Below, in pieces: positions 9,313 to 17,284 of a DNA stretch of 64,000 bases (position 1 is its first letter; every line of letters begins with the position of its first letter). Origin of the DNA: Chloroflexota bacterium (GTDB lineage Bacteria; Chloroflexota; Dehalococcoidia; JACPQK01); assembly GCA_016190505.1 (NCBI GenBank), contig JACPQM010000092.1, positions 1-64,000 of the forward strand, given 5' to 3'. A program made the position numbers and the translations under genes. The notes under the pieces were generated by a model. It saw nothing but the letters and a program-made list of their open reading frames with translations. It was not told the DNA's origin and did not search any database.

Positions 9313-9927
9313 GTGCCCAGCGCGCGCATCCTGGTTGTGGAAGACGAAAGCATAGTGGCCATGGACATCCAGACCCGCCTTGGCCGCTTGGGGTACTCGG
9401 TAGTGGGAGTTGCGGCGTCGGCGGAGGGTGCAATTGCCAAGGCGGGCGAGACCCGGCCTGACCTGGTGCTCATGGACATCAGGCTGGAGGGCGAAATGGA
9501 CGGGATCGAAGCCGCGGGGCGCATTCGCTCTGACTTCAACATCCCTGTGGTCTATGTCACCGCCTACGCTGATGAAGAGACCCTCCAACGGGCCAAAGTC
9601 ACCGAGCCGTTTGGCTACATCCTCAAGCCTTTCGAGACCCGCGAGCTGTTCACCACCATCGAGATGGGCTTATGCAAGCACAAGGGAGAGCAAGCGCTGC
9701 TGCAGAAGAACCAGGAGTTGGAGCAACGGGTCCTGGAGCTATCTGCGCTCAATACCATGTTCCAGCAGCATTTGGACTTGAGCTTCGACGCGGAAGAGCA
9801 CTACCGCGAGCTCCACGGTGCCGTGTGCACCTTTCTGGGAAGGTTGGGCGAGCTGACCGCCGAGCTGGAGGGAAAGAGCCAGGTGCAACCGTCTCCAACG
9901 CAGGTGGGGGACATGCAGGGCCAGTAG
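9313..9927 (+). CDS. response regulator, CheY-like with coiled-coil tail
   Basis: A receiver domain of about 125 residues ([15 protein letters not shown], phospho-Asp55 in VLMDIRL, VTAYAD, conserved Lys in [11 protein letters not shown]) is followed by a helical tail with heptad character ([20 protein letters not shown]) and no DNA-binding domain. Output is probably by protein contact or phosphorelay. This receiver type is the usual partner of HisKA_2 kinases. GTG 9313 is preferred, with GGGAGGAAAG just upstream; an in-frame ATG at 9250 would overlap the kinase gene. The TAG stop at 9925-9927 is part of the palindromic repeat that follows. Confidence 0.9.
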   Translation: MPSARILVVEDESIVAMDIQTRLGRLGYSVVGVAASAEGAIAKAGETRPDLVLMDIRLEGEMDGIEAAGRIRSDFNIPVVYVTAYADEETLQRAKVTEPFGYILKPFETRELFTTIEMGLCKHKGEQALLQKNQELEQRVLELSALNTMFQQHLDLSFDAEEHYRELHGAVCTFLGRLGELTAELEGKSQVQPSPTQVGDMQGQ

Positions 9928-9993
9928 GGGCGAAGCATCCCGGCGTCAATGGACAGTCTTCGCCACCTGTGACTCGGGATGCTTCGCCCCTAC
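9924..9993. repeat. REP-like inverted repeat, GTAGGGGCGAAGCAT family
   Basis: Perfect 19-base arms GTAGGGGCGAAGCATCCCG (9924-9942) and its complement (9975-9993) enclose a 32-base loop. The left end supplies the TAG stop of the response regulator. A second copy of the same family lies at 58624-58693. It may also act as a terminator hairpin, but there is no T-run. Confidence 0.85.
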
Positions 9994-10047
9994 AAAACGG
10001 GTCACGTTTGACACCTCACTTCCCGTCTGGTAGCCTGAACGCGGGAG

Positions 10048-10950
10048 GTGGGATTGATTCTCCTCACGGGAGCGACGGGGTTTGTGGGCCGCAACGTGGC
10101 CAGTGCCCTGGTGGAGCGCGGCCACCGGCTGCGCTGTCTGGTGCGCCAGACCGCCAATCTGTCCCCGCTCAAGGGCCTGGACGTTGAGTTCGCCTACGGC
10201 GATGTCACTGACCCAGCCTCGCTGGCGCCAGCCACCAGTGGCGTGGACACCGTAATACACCTGGTAGCCATCATCCGCGAGAAAGGGGAATATACCTTTC
10301 GACGGGTGAACTTTCTGGGCACGGGGAACCTGGTGGAGGCGGCCAAGAACAGCGGCATCGGGGCATTCTTGCACATCAGCGTTATCGGGGCCAGCAGCGA
10401 TCCGCGCTACCCCTACCTCTATTCCAAGTGGCTGGGCGAGCAAGAGGTCATCAACAGCGGTATCCCTTACACCGTCTTCCGGTCGTCCCTAATCTTTGGG
10501 GAAGGGGACATCTTCTTCAACCAGTTGGCGCAGATTGTCCGCGTATATCCGGTAGTACCTGTTGTCGGGCCGGGAAAAGTGCGATTTCAACCAGTTTGGG
10601 TCAAGGATGTGGCCCGGGCTTTTGTGCAGGCGGTGGAGGGCAATGCGTTCAGAGGAAGGACGTTGTACCTTGGGGGGCCGGAGCACATCAGCTACGAGGG
10701 CATAATAGACGCGATAGTGGATACGCTCAAACTGCCGCGGTGGAAGGTGCACGTGCCTCTGGGCCTGGTCCGGCCTGCGGTGACCGCCATGGAGGCGCTG
10801 CTGCCGAACCCGCCGATCACCACCGTGGAGCTGGGCATGGTCTCCATTGACAACGTGACCGAGCCGGACGCGGTCGAAAAGGCCTTTGGCTTCCGCCCCG
10901 TGGGCTTCCGGGAGGCTGCTGGCTATCTGGTCTCCCGGAAAGGGAGATGA
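10048..10950 (+). CDS. NAD(P)-binding atypical SDR, NDUFA9/epimerase-like
   Basis: The Rossmann fold opens with LLTGATGFVGRNVASALVERG, and YSKWLGEQ follows in the second half of the NAD domain. The sequence pattern (FVQPVWVKDVA-like FQPVWVKDVARAFVQAV, YLGGPEHISYEGI) is that of atypical short-chain dehydrogenases related to the complex I NDUFA9 subunit and NAD-dependent epimerases. Substrate is unknown. Start may be GTG 10048 or TTG 10054; the latter has better spacing to GGGAGG. It is followed at 24 bases by folC. Confidence 0.82.
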   Translation: MGLILLTGATGFVGRNVASALVERGHRLRCLVRQTANLSPLKGLDVEFAYGDVTDPASLAPATSGVDTVIHLVAIIREKGEYTFRRVNFLGTGNLVEAAKNSGIGAFLHISVIGASSDPRYPYLYSKWLGEQEVINSGIPYTVFRSSLIFGEGDIFFNQLAQIVRVYPVVPVVGPGKVRFQPVWVKDVARAFVQAVEGNAFRGRTLYLGGPEHISYEGIIDAIVDTLKLPRWKVHVPLGLVRPAVTAMEALLPNPPITTVELGMVSIDNVTEPDAVEKAFGFRPVGFREAAGYLVSRKGR

Positions 10951-10974
10951 GAGGCACATAACCCGGGCCAAGGT

Positions 10975-12330
10975 ATGGACTACCGCCAGGCGCTAGCCTA
11001 CATCCACAGCTTCACTGATTTCGAGAAGTCCCCCGCGCTGCTCTACAACGCGGCCAACTATGATTTGCGCCGCATGGAGGCCCTCCTGGGCGCTCTGGGG
11101 CACCCGGAAAGGGAGGTCCCCACCGTCCACATCGCCGGCACCAAGGGCAAGGGGAGCACCGCGGCCATGATCGCCTCGGTGCTGACGGCGGCGGGCTACC
11201 GGACGGGGCTTTATACCTCGCCTCACCTCCATACCCTTCGGGAGCGAGTGCAGGTGGATGGCCAGCTCATCGCCGAGGCGGCGGTGGCTTCGCTGGTGGA
11301 ACGCCTGTCCCGACTCGTCGGGATGGACGTCATCCACCGCGACAGCAGCTACGGGCAACTCACCACCTTTGAGGTGCTTACCGCGCTGGCCTTCCTTCAC
11401 TTCCGCGAGCAGCGGGCCAGCTTCCAGGTTGTGGAGGCAGGCCTCGGGGGGCGCCTCGACGCGACCAATGTGGTCCGGCCCACGGTGGCGGTGGTTACCC
11501 CCATCAGCTATGACCACATGGATATTCTGGGGCATACGCTGGCTGAGATCGCCACACAGAAGGCGGGCATAATCAAGCCCGGGGCTGCGGTGGTGGTCGG
11601 CCCGCAGCCCGGAGAGGCGCTTGAGGTCCTTCTGGCCAGGTGCCAGGAGACCGGGGTCACGCCCATTCTGGTCGGCCAGGACGTCCGGTGGGCGCCGGGG
11701 GCCTTCGGTCTCACAGGCCAGGATGGGAACATCATGGGCCGGCTGCGCAAGTACGGTGTCCACATACCCCTGCTGGGACAGCACCAACTGGAAAACGCGG
11801 CGGTGGCGGTAGCGTGTCTTGAGGCGCTACAGGAGCAGGGCGTGACCATCGGCGGGCTGGCGTTGAGGCAGGGCTTGGCCTCAGTGCGCTGGCACGGGCG
11901 TCTGGAGGTCCTGGGCGAGCGGCCATGGCTAATTGTGGACGGCGCTCACAACGGCGATTCGGCGAAGCGGCTGCGGGAGGCCATCGAGGATTACTTCCCT
12001 GCGCGGAAGGTGGTCCTGGTCATGGGCGCATCCCGGGACAAGGACATGTCTGCCATCGCCCGGGAGCTGGCTCCGGTGGCCCAGGCGGTGGTGGTGACGC
12101 AGTCCCGAAACCCCCGGGCAGCCTCAGGGGAAAACCTGGCTGCGGTGTGGGCTGATCTGGGCTACGGTGCCCTGAAGACAGCCAGCGTGCCTGGGGCTGT
12201 AGAGGAGGGCCGCGCCCTGGCCGGCGCACAAGGGGTGGTGCTGGTCACCGGCTCGCTGTTTGTGGTGGCCGAGGCCCGGGAACACGTCCTGGGCTTGCTC
12301 TCCGAGGATGCCTGCGGAACCCCCCCGTAG
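10975..12330 (+). CDS. folC: bifunctional folylpolyglutamate/dihydrofolate synthase
   Basis: This Mur-ligase-fold enzyme adds glutamate to folates, and in many bacteria also makes dihydrofolate from dihydropteroate. Family landmarks are the P-loop VHIAGTKGKGSTAAMI, YTSPHLHTLRERVQVDG, QVVEAGLGGRLDATNVV, PISYDHMDILGHTL and VDGAHN. Length 451 is normal. Folate is the one-carbon acceptor of the glycine cleavage system encoded nearby. A TCCCGACTCGTCGGGA palindrome (about 11309-11324) lies inside the gene and is translated as part of LSRLVGM. The TAG stop lies at the edge of a palindromic repeat. Confidence 0.95.
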   Translation: MDYRQALAYIHSFTDFEKSPALLYNAANYDLRRMEALLGALGHPEREVPTVHIAGTKGKGSTAAMIASVLTAAGYRTGLYTSPHLHTLRERVQVDGQLIAEAAVASLVERLSRLVGMDVIHRDSSYGQLTTFEVLTALAFLHFREQRASFQVVEAGLGGRLDATNVVRPTVAVVTPISYDHMDILGHTLAEIATQKAGIIKPGAAVVVGPQPGEALEVLLARCQETGVTPILVGQDVRWAPGAFGLTGQDGNIMGRLRKYGVHIPLLGQHQLENAAVAVACLEALQEQGVTIGGLALRQGLASVRWHGRLEVLGERPWLIVDGAHNGDSAKRLREAIEDYFPARKVVLVMGASRDKDMSAIARELAPVAQAVVVTQSRNPRAASGENLAAVWADLGYGALKTASVPGAVEEGRALAGAQGVVLVTGSLFVVAEAREHVLGLLSEDACGTPP

Positions 12331-12390
12331 TCCCCCTTCGCAAGGGGGACAACAGGGGGTTACCAATACCGAAGGGGGACAACAGGGGGT
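12327..12390. repeat. hairpin and direct repeat between convergent folC and aldolase genes
   Basis: GTCCCCCTTCGCAAGGGGGAC (about 12330-12350) is a hairpin like that at 166-185. The 19-base sequence AAGGGGGACAACAGGGGGT occurs at 12342-12360 and again at 12372-12390. GTAG at 12327-12330 supplies the folC stop. It could serve as a bidirectional terminator. Confidence 0.7.
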
Positions 12391-13046
12391 CAGACGCCAA
12401 CCTTGCGCTTGAAGTGTTCCCAGGCCCGCTGGTTGGAGGACTCGGTGAAGAAGTCCCGCGATAACTGAGCGGCGACTTCGCGGGGCATCTCTTTGGCCTG
12501 GCCCAGTGGGGCCAGCTCCAGGAGCATACGGGCGGTCTCCTCGAGATACAGGGTAAGCAGGCAGGCCTCTCGCAGCGCCTCGCCCGCTACGATGACCCCG
12601 TGCCCGCGCTGTAGCAGGGCGCGACAAGGACCCAGCGCCCGTCCGATTTCGTCCCCCCGCTCCCGGCCGCCGACGCGGCCCGGCGTCTCGTACAACGGGA
12701 CCCCCTGCCAAAACATGACGCTATTGTTGTGTACGGGCCTGATGGTCTGCCCGATGAGGCTCAGGGTGATGGCCCGGGGCGGATGGGCGTGCACCACGGC
12801 GCCCACGTCCGGGCGCATGCGGTAGATGGACTGATGGGCTGAGGACTGGGGCACGGGTTTGTCCAGGTCCACGACGAACACGTCCGAGTAGTCCACCAGG
12901 GCTGGGCTCTTTCCCGGCATGAATACCATGGTATCGGTGCCGGGCACGCGGGCGCTGACGTGGGCAAATGCGTCCGCCATGCCTTCGGCGGCAACAATGC
13001 GGCAGACGGCCAGCAGGTCCTGCTTGAGCTGGTCAAGGCTAGGCAT
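12390..13046 (-). CDS. class II aldolase/adducin family protein
   Basis: This is a zinc-dependent fuculose-phosphate-aldolase-like protein of 218 residues. Metal ligands are visible as HAHP (AVVHAHPPRA) and the distal His in LQRGHGVIVAG; the N-terminal half has the family pattern DAFAHVSARVPG and PGKSPALVDYSDV. Members of the family cleave or decarboxylate small sugar phosphates or hydroxy acids, and the substrate cannot be told from sequence. It is convergent with folC and sits downstream of the SWIM-finger gene on the same strand, with 5 bases between. Confidence 0.85.
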   Translation of the reverse strand: MPSLDQLKQDLLAVCRIVAAEGMADAFAHVSARVPGTDTMVFMPGKSPALVDYSDVFVVDLDKPVPQSSAHQSIYRMRPDVGAVVHAHPPRAITLSLIGQTIRPVHNNSVMFWQGVPLYETPGRVGGRERGDEIGRALGPCRALLQRGHGVIVAGEALREACLLTLYLEETARMLLELAPLGQAKEMPREVAAQLSRDFFTESSNQRAWEHFKRKVGV

Positions 13047-13051
13047 AGCGG

Positions 13052-13300
13052 CTAGGCTGGTGTGGCGACGGCGTGGGTCAGCAGGTCCCCCAGGACACGC
13101 TCCAGGGCCATGGTATGGCTACAGGTGCCGTGGCTCAGGAAGAATGAGCACTGGCAACGCCAGGAACCCGATGAATAGGACAATGTGTAGTTGCTGTGGT
13201 CCCCGCGGAAGTCCAAAGTTAGCTCTCGGATGCGGACCCTGTCGCGTTCCTGGGCATAGCGGCGGGCTTTCTCGATCTTCCCGATAAGGCTAGACTGCAC
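13052..13300 (-). CDS. small SWIM zinc-finger protein
   Basis: The C-terminal half has the SWIM pattern CxC...CxH (WRCQCSFFLSHGTCSHTMAL) after a strand-rich YTLSYSSGSW. The N-terminus is a basic helix (IGKIEKARRYAQERDRV). I place the start at GTG 13300, preceded on the minus strand by AAGGAGGG; this gives 82 residues. A longer reading from TTG 13372 is open but lacks a ribosome-binding site. SWIM domains bind zinc and contact DNA or protein. Function here is unknown. Confidence 0.75.
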   Translation of the reverse strand: MQSSLIGKIEKARRYAQERDRVRIRELTLDFRGDHSNYTLSYSSGSWRCQCSFFLSHGTCSHTMALERVLGDLLTHAVATPA

Positions 13301-13412
13301 CTGCTCCCTCCTTATGGAAAAGCGACTCCTGACGACAGCCCTATTGTAGCGCGCCTCGGACGGATAGGTCAACTTGACCGTTATCTTGGAGGCTGATAGA
13401 ATCCTGGCAGAC

Positions 13413-13488
13413 GGGCGGTTAGCTCAGGGGTTAGAGCGCTGCGTTGACATCGCAGAGGTCATTGGTTCAATTCCAATACCGCCCACCA
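13413..13488 (+). tRNA. tRNA-Val (anticodon GAC)
   Basis: The acceptor stem GGGCGGT pairs with ACCGCCC (13478-13484), and CCA is encoded at 13486-13488 after the discriminator A. The D arm has TAGCTCAGGGGTTAG. The anticodon stem CTGCG/CGCAG closes loop TTGACAT, with anticodon GAC at 13446-13448. The T arm has GGTTCAATTCC. All four arms are intact. Confidence 0.96.
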
Positions 13489-13551
13489 CTTGCTTGCAGC
13501 GCAGAGGTCATCCCGATAGCAATCGGGATACCGCCCACCACTTGCTTGCAG
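13451..13551. repeat. tandem partial duplication of the tRNA 3' half with replaced T arm
   Basis: CGCAGAGGTCAT (13451-13462) recurs at 13500-13511. The 24 bases from 13476 to 13499 (tRNA 3' end plus flank) recur at 13528-13551. Between them, the T-arm sequence of the tRNA is replaced in the second copy by CCCGATAGCAATCGGG, a palindrome of the family dispersed in this window. The copy cannot fold into a tRNA. Confidence 0.85.
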
Positions 13552-13589
13552 TCGCGGCCCTGTCCTGCGAGCTTCGGCAAGGCTGCTTT

Positions 13590-13892
13590 TTACGCCCTGG
13601 TAAGTACGCGTACTTCCTTGAGCAGCCGGTCGCCTATTTGCTCCCGTTTGACCTCCAGATCGTAACGCGTCTGCAAGTTCATCCAAAACCGTTCCGTTGT
13701 CCCAAAGTACCGGGACAGGCGCAGTGCAGTGTCCGCTGTTATGGCTCTTTTCCCCAGTACAATCTCGTTGATGCGTCGCGCGTCTACGTTGATGTCTCTT
13801 GCCAGACGGTATTGGCTGACCGCCATCGGTTTGAGGAATTCCTCAAGCATGACCTCTCCTGGGTGGATGGGTGCGATACTACGCTTCGCCAT
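13590..13892 (-). CDS. higA: HigA-type antitoxin, HTH (XRE) protein
   Basis: The 100-residue protein begins with the family pattern IHPGEVMLEEFLKPMAVSQYRLARDI and continues through a helix-turn-helix (VDARRINEIVLGKRAITADTALRLSRYFGT) to FWMNLQTRYDLEV. This is the HigA/VapI antitoxin signature: it neutralises the toxin and represses the operon. The gene lies 14 bases downstream of the HigB-like toxin gene, in the toxin-first order typical of higBA. Confidence 0.93.
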   Translation of the reverse strand: MAKRSIAPIHPGEVMLEEFLKPMAVSQYRLARDINVDARRINEIVLGKRAITADTALRLSRYFGTTERFWMNLQTRYDLEVKREQIGDRLLKEVRVLTRA

Positions 13893-13906
13893 GAGCTACC
13901 TCGTCC

Positions 13907-14191
13907 CTATGAGTGATAGTCCGTAATCTCCACGGAATACGCGTCACCGTCACGCCACTCGAAGCAAACTCGCCACTGGTCATTGACCCGGATGCTGTAT
14001 TGGCCTTCTCGATGGCCCCTGAGTTTCTCAAGCCGGTTGCCCGGCGGCACCTGCAGGTCCTGGAGGACATCCGCCGCATCGAGGACCAAGAGCTTTCGCA
14101 ACGCCGAGCGCAGCAGTTGAGAAGGCAGCCGACGAACGGCCTGACCCCGAAAGACGGCCTCGGTATCGGCGTCGGCAAACGACCTGATCAC
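13907..14191 (-). CDS. higB: HigB/RelE-type toxin
   Basis: The 94-residue RelE-fold protein has the family features FRGQAVRRLP, LRKLLVLDAADVLQDLQVPPGNRLEKLRG, and the C-terminal YSIRVNDQWRVCFEWRDGDAYSVEITDYH. Relatives are ribosome-dependent mRNA endonucleases. Basic and aromatic residues expected for catalysis (Arg in NDQWRVCF, the terminal Tyr-His) are present. It is followed by higA. The upstream 14192-14288 stretch carries only the promoter region and the hisIE terminator side. Confidence 0.92.
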   Translation of the reverse strand: MIRSFADADTEAVFRGQAVRRLPSQLLRSALRKLLVLDAADVLQDLQVPPGNRLEKLRGHREGQYSIRVNDQWRVCFEWRDGDAYSVEITDYHS

Positions 14192-14288
14192 CCCTGGTAA
14201 TGATAGCGCGTAGCGCTAATAGTGTCAAGCGCTAAGGGCGCGGCGGCCGGCTTGTGTTGGGCCTAAGGGGGGTTGTGAGCCGAACTAC

Positions 14289-14939
14289 CTACCGGCGCCG
14301 GCGCTCCAGCTCCTGACACACCGCCTGGGGCGGGACGCCCGCCGCGGCCAGCAGCAACAGGCTGTGGAACCACAGGTCCGCCATCTCCGACGCGATGGCC
14401 TGGGGGTCAGCATTCTTCGCCGCAATCACCGCCTCGCCGGCCTCCTCGATGACCTTCTGCCCCGCGCGGTCCACGCCGCCCTTGAGCACCGACGCAGTGT
14501 AGGAGCCTTCGGGCATGGTGCGCCGGCGCTCCAGGATGACCTGCCATAGCTCTTGGAGGACATGCGACCCTTCGACAGGCCTGTCCTGAGCGGAGCCGAA
14601 GGGCTCAGGGTGAGCGGGGGAGTCCCACTGCGGCTCGGTGACCGGGTTGAAGAAGCAAGACTGGGCGCCGGTGTGGCACACCGGGCCGGCCGGCTCCACC
14701 TGTACCAGTAGCGCGTCCTCATCGCAGTCCGAGGTGACCGAGCGCAAGTTTAGGTAGCTGCCCGAGGTCGCCCCCTTGTGCCACAGCTCCTGCCGGGAGC
14801 GGCTATAGAACCACACGTGGCCCTGGTCCAGGGTCAGCCGCAGGGACTCTGGGCTGACATAGCCCAGCATCAGCACCTGGCCCGTGTTCGCGTCCTGGAT
14901 TATGGCTGGTATCAGGCCTTTGTCATCTGGCTTAAGCAT
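14289..14939 (-). CDS. hisIE: phosphoribosyl-AMP cyclohydrolase / phosphoribosyl-ATP pyrophosphohydrolase
   Basis: This bifunctional enzyme does steps 2 and 3 of histidine synthesis. The HisI half (residues about 1-105) has [37 protein letters not shown], the metal/catalytic [12 protein letters not shown] and CHTGAQSCF. The HisE half (about 130-216) has [26 protein letters not shown] and [14 protein letters not shown]. The linker contains [15 protein letters not shown], encoded by a dispersed palindromic repeat (about 14568-14612), so the fusion joint has absorbed a repeat in frame. Other his genes lie on the same strand at 17.3-20.7 kb. Confidence 0.95.
   Translation of the reverse strand: MLKPDDKGLIPAIIQDANTGQVLMLGYVSPESLRLTLDQGHVWFYSRSRQELWHKGATSGSYLNLRSVTSDCDEDALLVQVEPAGPVCHTGAQSCFFNPVTEPQWDSPAHPEPFGSAQDRPVEGSHVLQELWQVILERRRTMPEGSYTASVLKGGVDRAGQKVIEEAGEAVIAAKNADPQAIASEMADLWFHSLLLLAAAGVPPQAVCQELERRRR
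14568..14612. repeat. palindromic repeat inserted in hisIE linker
   Basis: CCTTCGACAGG, CCTGTCCTGAG and CCGAAGGGCTCAGGG form nested inverted repeats of a type dispersed in many environmental genomes; relatives in this window lie near 5530 and 21428 (CTTCGGCAAGCTCAGG). It is read in frame between the HisI and HisE domains. Confidence 0.75.
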
Positions 14940-14970
14940 GCTTCACCTTTCAAAAAGTGGCCGGTCCACC

Positions 14971-15789
14971 TGTCGTTGCGAGTCTTACAGGTCCCGACCC
15001 GTCGGGACCCAAAGAGCCATGGACCGAGATGGTGCGTTTCGTTGAGAGGAGCAGAGCGACGAAGCCATATTTCGTCATTGCGAGGAGTCCTTCCGGCGAA
15101 GGACGACGAAGCAACCTTCTGATGCGCACACAGGTCCCGACCTGTCGGGACTTCGCTGCGCTCGCAAGGACGGTTGGGCCGCCCAATGCACCGTTCGTGG
15201 CCACCCCGGGGTATGCACCGAAGATGTCCAAACCGCGGCCAGTAGTCTGTAGGGTGGGTGAAACAGATCCCGACCTGTCGGGACACCGCCGAAGGTAGGG
15301 GAGCAAAGCCTGTCATGTTGCGGACACGTCGTTCGCAGACCATTGGTCACCAGGGGACGGGAGGTGGGTTCCGCTGTGCTACACCCACCCTACTTGGCCC
15401 TACCTCACCAACCCCAAACGCCTTCGGTTCATTGAAAGTGCCCGCCAGGGCCGAAGCAACCCGCTCTCTCCACGTCTGACCAGGGGCATCCCGACGCGTC
15501 GGGACTTCGCCCTTCTGCGGAAGGACTTTCAATGAACCAGGCCCCCATGTCATTCTGGAGTCCCGACGGGGAGGTCAGGGTGGAGGACGGAGGTCGGGAC
15601 GAAGAATCTGGGGTGGGGCATGCGCCACGATGGACGGACCTCAGTCGTCCGTGGCAGGGCCAGGGAACGAGATTCTTCGGTCGTCCTTAACCGCAGGGAC
15701 TCCCTCAGAATGACAGTGAAACATGCGCTTTGGTTCATTGCTTTACATTGGGTCCCGACGCCTCGGGACCTGTAAGACTCGCAACGACA
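14971..15789. mobile_element. 819-bp non-coding block bounded by 40-bp inverted repeats
   Basis: Bases 14971-15010 and 15750-15789 are inverted copies differing at 2 of 40 positions; each contains a TCCCGAC...GTCGGGA-type core and TGTCGTTGCGAG at the outer end. Inside are further nested repeats: GTCATTGCGAGGAG, CCCGACCTGTCGGGA at about 15136 and 15269, and a second inverted pair GGTTCATTGAAAGT (15426-15439)/ACTTTCAATGAACC (15525-15538). No coding frame in it looks real. I read it as a MITE-like or composite palindromic element. I saw no clear target-site duplication. Confidence 0.6.
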
Positions 15790-15823
15790 TGGTTAGTCGT
15801 AGCGCGCGTGCCACAACGAACGC

Positions 15824-17242
15824 TCAGTGACCACGGGCTTGGGGCGCACTGGCCCTCAGGCTCGCCAGGCGGGGCAGAATGCCCTCGCAGCCCACGCCGA
15901 GGAAGGTGCGATAGGCCCACTCGATGTCGTGTGGCTCCAGCGTCTCGCCCTTGTCGGGATGCATGGACTTGTTGCGCAGGTTGATCAACCTCCACAGGTC
16001 ACTCTCGACGCTGAGAAGGAACTGATACTCCTGGGTGCCCAGGCCCAACGTCTTGGCGAACTCAGGGAACTGCGGGGCCTGCCACGTTACCTTCATCAGA
16101 TCGCTCAGGTCCGGCGCCTGCGACCCGTCAGCAAGGAGGCTCACAGCCTTCAGCTCGGCAAAGCCTTTGATGGGCCCGGAAGCGGCATACTGGCCAAAGG
16201 GGGTTACCAGCCTCTCCGGGACGAGTTGCCGCGTCGCCTTCCACAGGTTGTCCACCACGGCGCTCTTGGTAGACCTAGCTCTGGACCACCACACCACCTC
16301 GGCCTGAACCAGGGCATCCTGGGTGAGCTTCGGCAACCTCTCCCACGTCTCTTGAAAAAACATCTGTTGCATCACCCTGGTAGCGAGCTCTTGATCCTGA
16401 ATCGCCCTCAACTCCAGGTACTGGTCTCGGCTCAACCTCGAGATTGCGAAGCCCTCTGCAAATGTCCAAAAGGCCCCAATGGTTCTACTGATCCCGCCAT
16501 AGTCGACGAACTCCACCCCTTCTACAGACTCCCAACCTTCCACAAGGTGAGAGCAACGTGTGCCACCGCACAGGTGACACACAGTGGAATCTCGCAAATC
16601 CTCTATCAGCTCCCAATTTGCCGCGAGGTGGCGACAAGCGGTTGCAACCCGTCTCCAGTCCTTCACCACCTCCGGCTGCGCTCGTAAGTTGTCAAAACAC
16701 TTGGCGGCAAGGCGCAGCGTCCCTAGGTCTACGTTACCTAGCGGTAGTTTCGCCCATCGCGCATATTGGAGAGCGCCGACGTCTATGCCAGATTCACCTA
16801 CAGTGACCACGGCCTGCCGAATGTGCTGCATGCCGTCATCTAACACGAGCAAGGCACCCTCATACTCCCCATCTCTCGCCCTCATGCGGAAGCGCTCAAC
16901 ATCAATCATCCCCTGAAAGGCCACCACTTGGTCTATGTCCGTGTCGTCGGCGCTAGGGTGGCTTTGAATCAGGAACAAAGCGCGTTCGGCGCTGTCGAGC
17001 AATTCCCTGAATCGTTCAGTGAAGGCACCCTGAGTCCTCTCTTTTTCAAAGGCGGCCAAAGCGCATGCCCCTACCACATGCATCACAAGTACACTTGGGT
17101 TAAGGTCTCCTTCATGGTCCGGTACATGCTTGGCGGACCAGACCTCTAGAAGGCTCTGTGCTGCTTGCTCGCGCTCGTCACGAACAATTCTGTTGAACAA
17201 CCAGTAAACGGGAACCCTTCTTTCAGTCTCTTCAGGACACAT
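15824..17242 (-). CDS. unrecognised 472-residue protein with C-terminal HEPN-like motif
   Basis: It is largely helical with no membrane segment. A possible metal site is TVCHLCGGTRCSHL in the middle. Near the C-terminus RNKSMH (Arg423 to His428) in a helical context matches the R-x4-H signature of HEPN RNases. The start at ATG 17242 has GGAGG 7 bases upstream. Base composition is visibly lower in GC than the flanking his genes, and the gene sits between hisF and the inverted-repeat block that separates hisF from hisIE, so it looks acquired. I cannot assign a family; a defence or stress RNase is a guess. Confidence 0.6.
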   Translation of the reverse strand: MCPEETERRVPVYWLFNRIVRDEREQAAQSLLEVWSAKHVPDHEGDLNPSVLVMHVVGACALAAFEKERTQGAFTERFRELLDSAERALFLIQSHPSADDTDIDQVVAFQGMIDVERFRMRARDGEYEGALLVLDDGMQHIRQAVVTVGESGIDVGALQYARWAKLPLGNVDLGTLRLAAKCFDNLRAQPEVVKDWRRVATACRHLAANWELIEDLRDSTVCHLCGGTRCSHLVEGWESVEGVEFVDYGGISRTIGAFWTFAEGFAISRLSRDQYLELRAIQDQELATRVMQQMFFQETWERLPKLTQDALVQAEVVWWSRARSTKSAVVDNLWKATRQLVPERLVTPFGQYAASGPIKGFAELKAVSLLADGSQAPDLSDLMKVTWQAPQFPEFAKTLGLGTQEYQFLLSVESDLWRLINLRNKSMHPDKGETLEPHDIEWAYRTFLGVGCEGILPRLASLRASAPQARGH

Positions 17243-17284
17243 GTGCTGCCTCCGCTACGATCGCCCCTGACGCAGACGCAGGGC

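Noticed and set aside
13374-13916. 180-codon frame across the tRNA and HigA region
   Set aside because: It overlaps an intact tRNA and runs antisense to a clear antitoxin gene.
14957-15738. Several short frames inside the inverted-repeat block
   Set aside because: Composed of translated palindromes, differing on each strand, without start signals.
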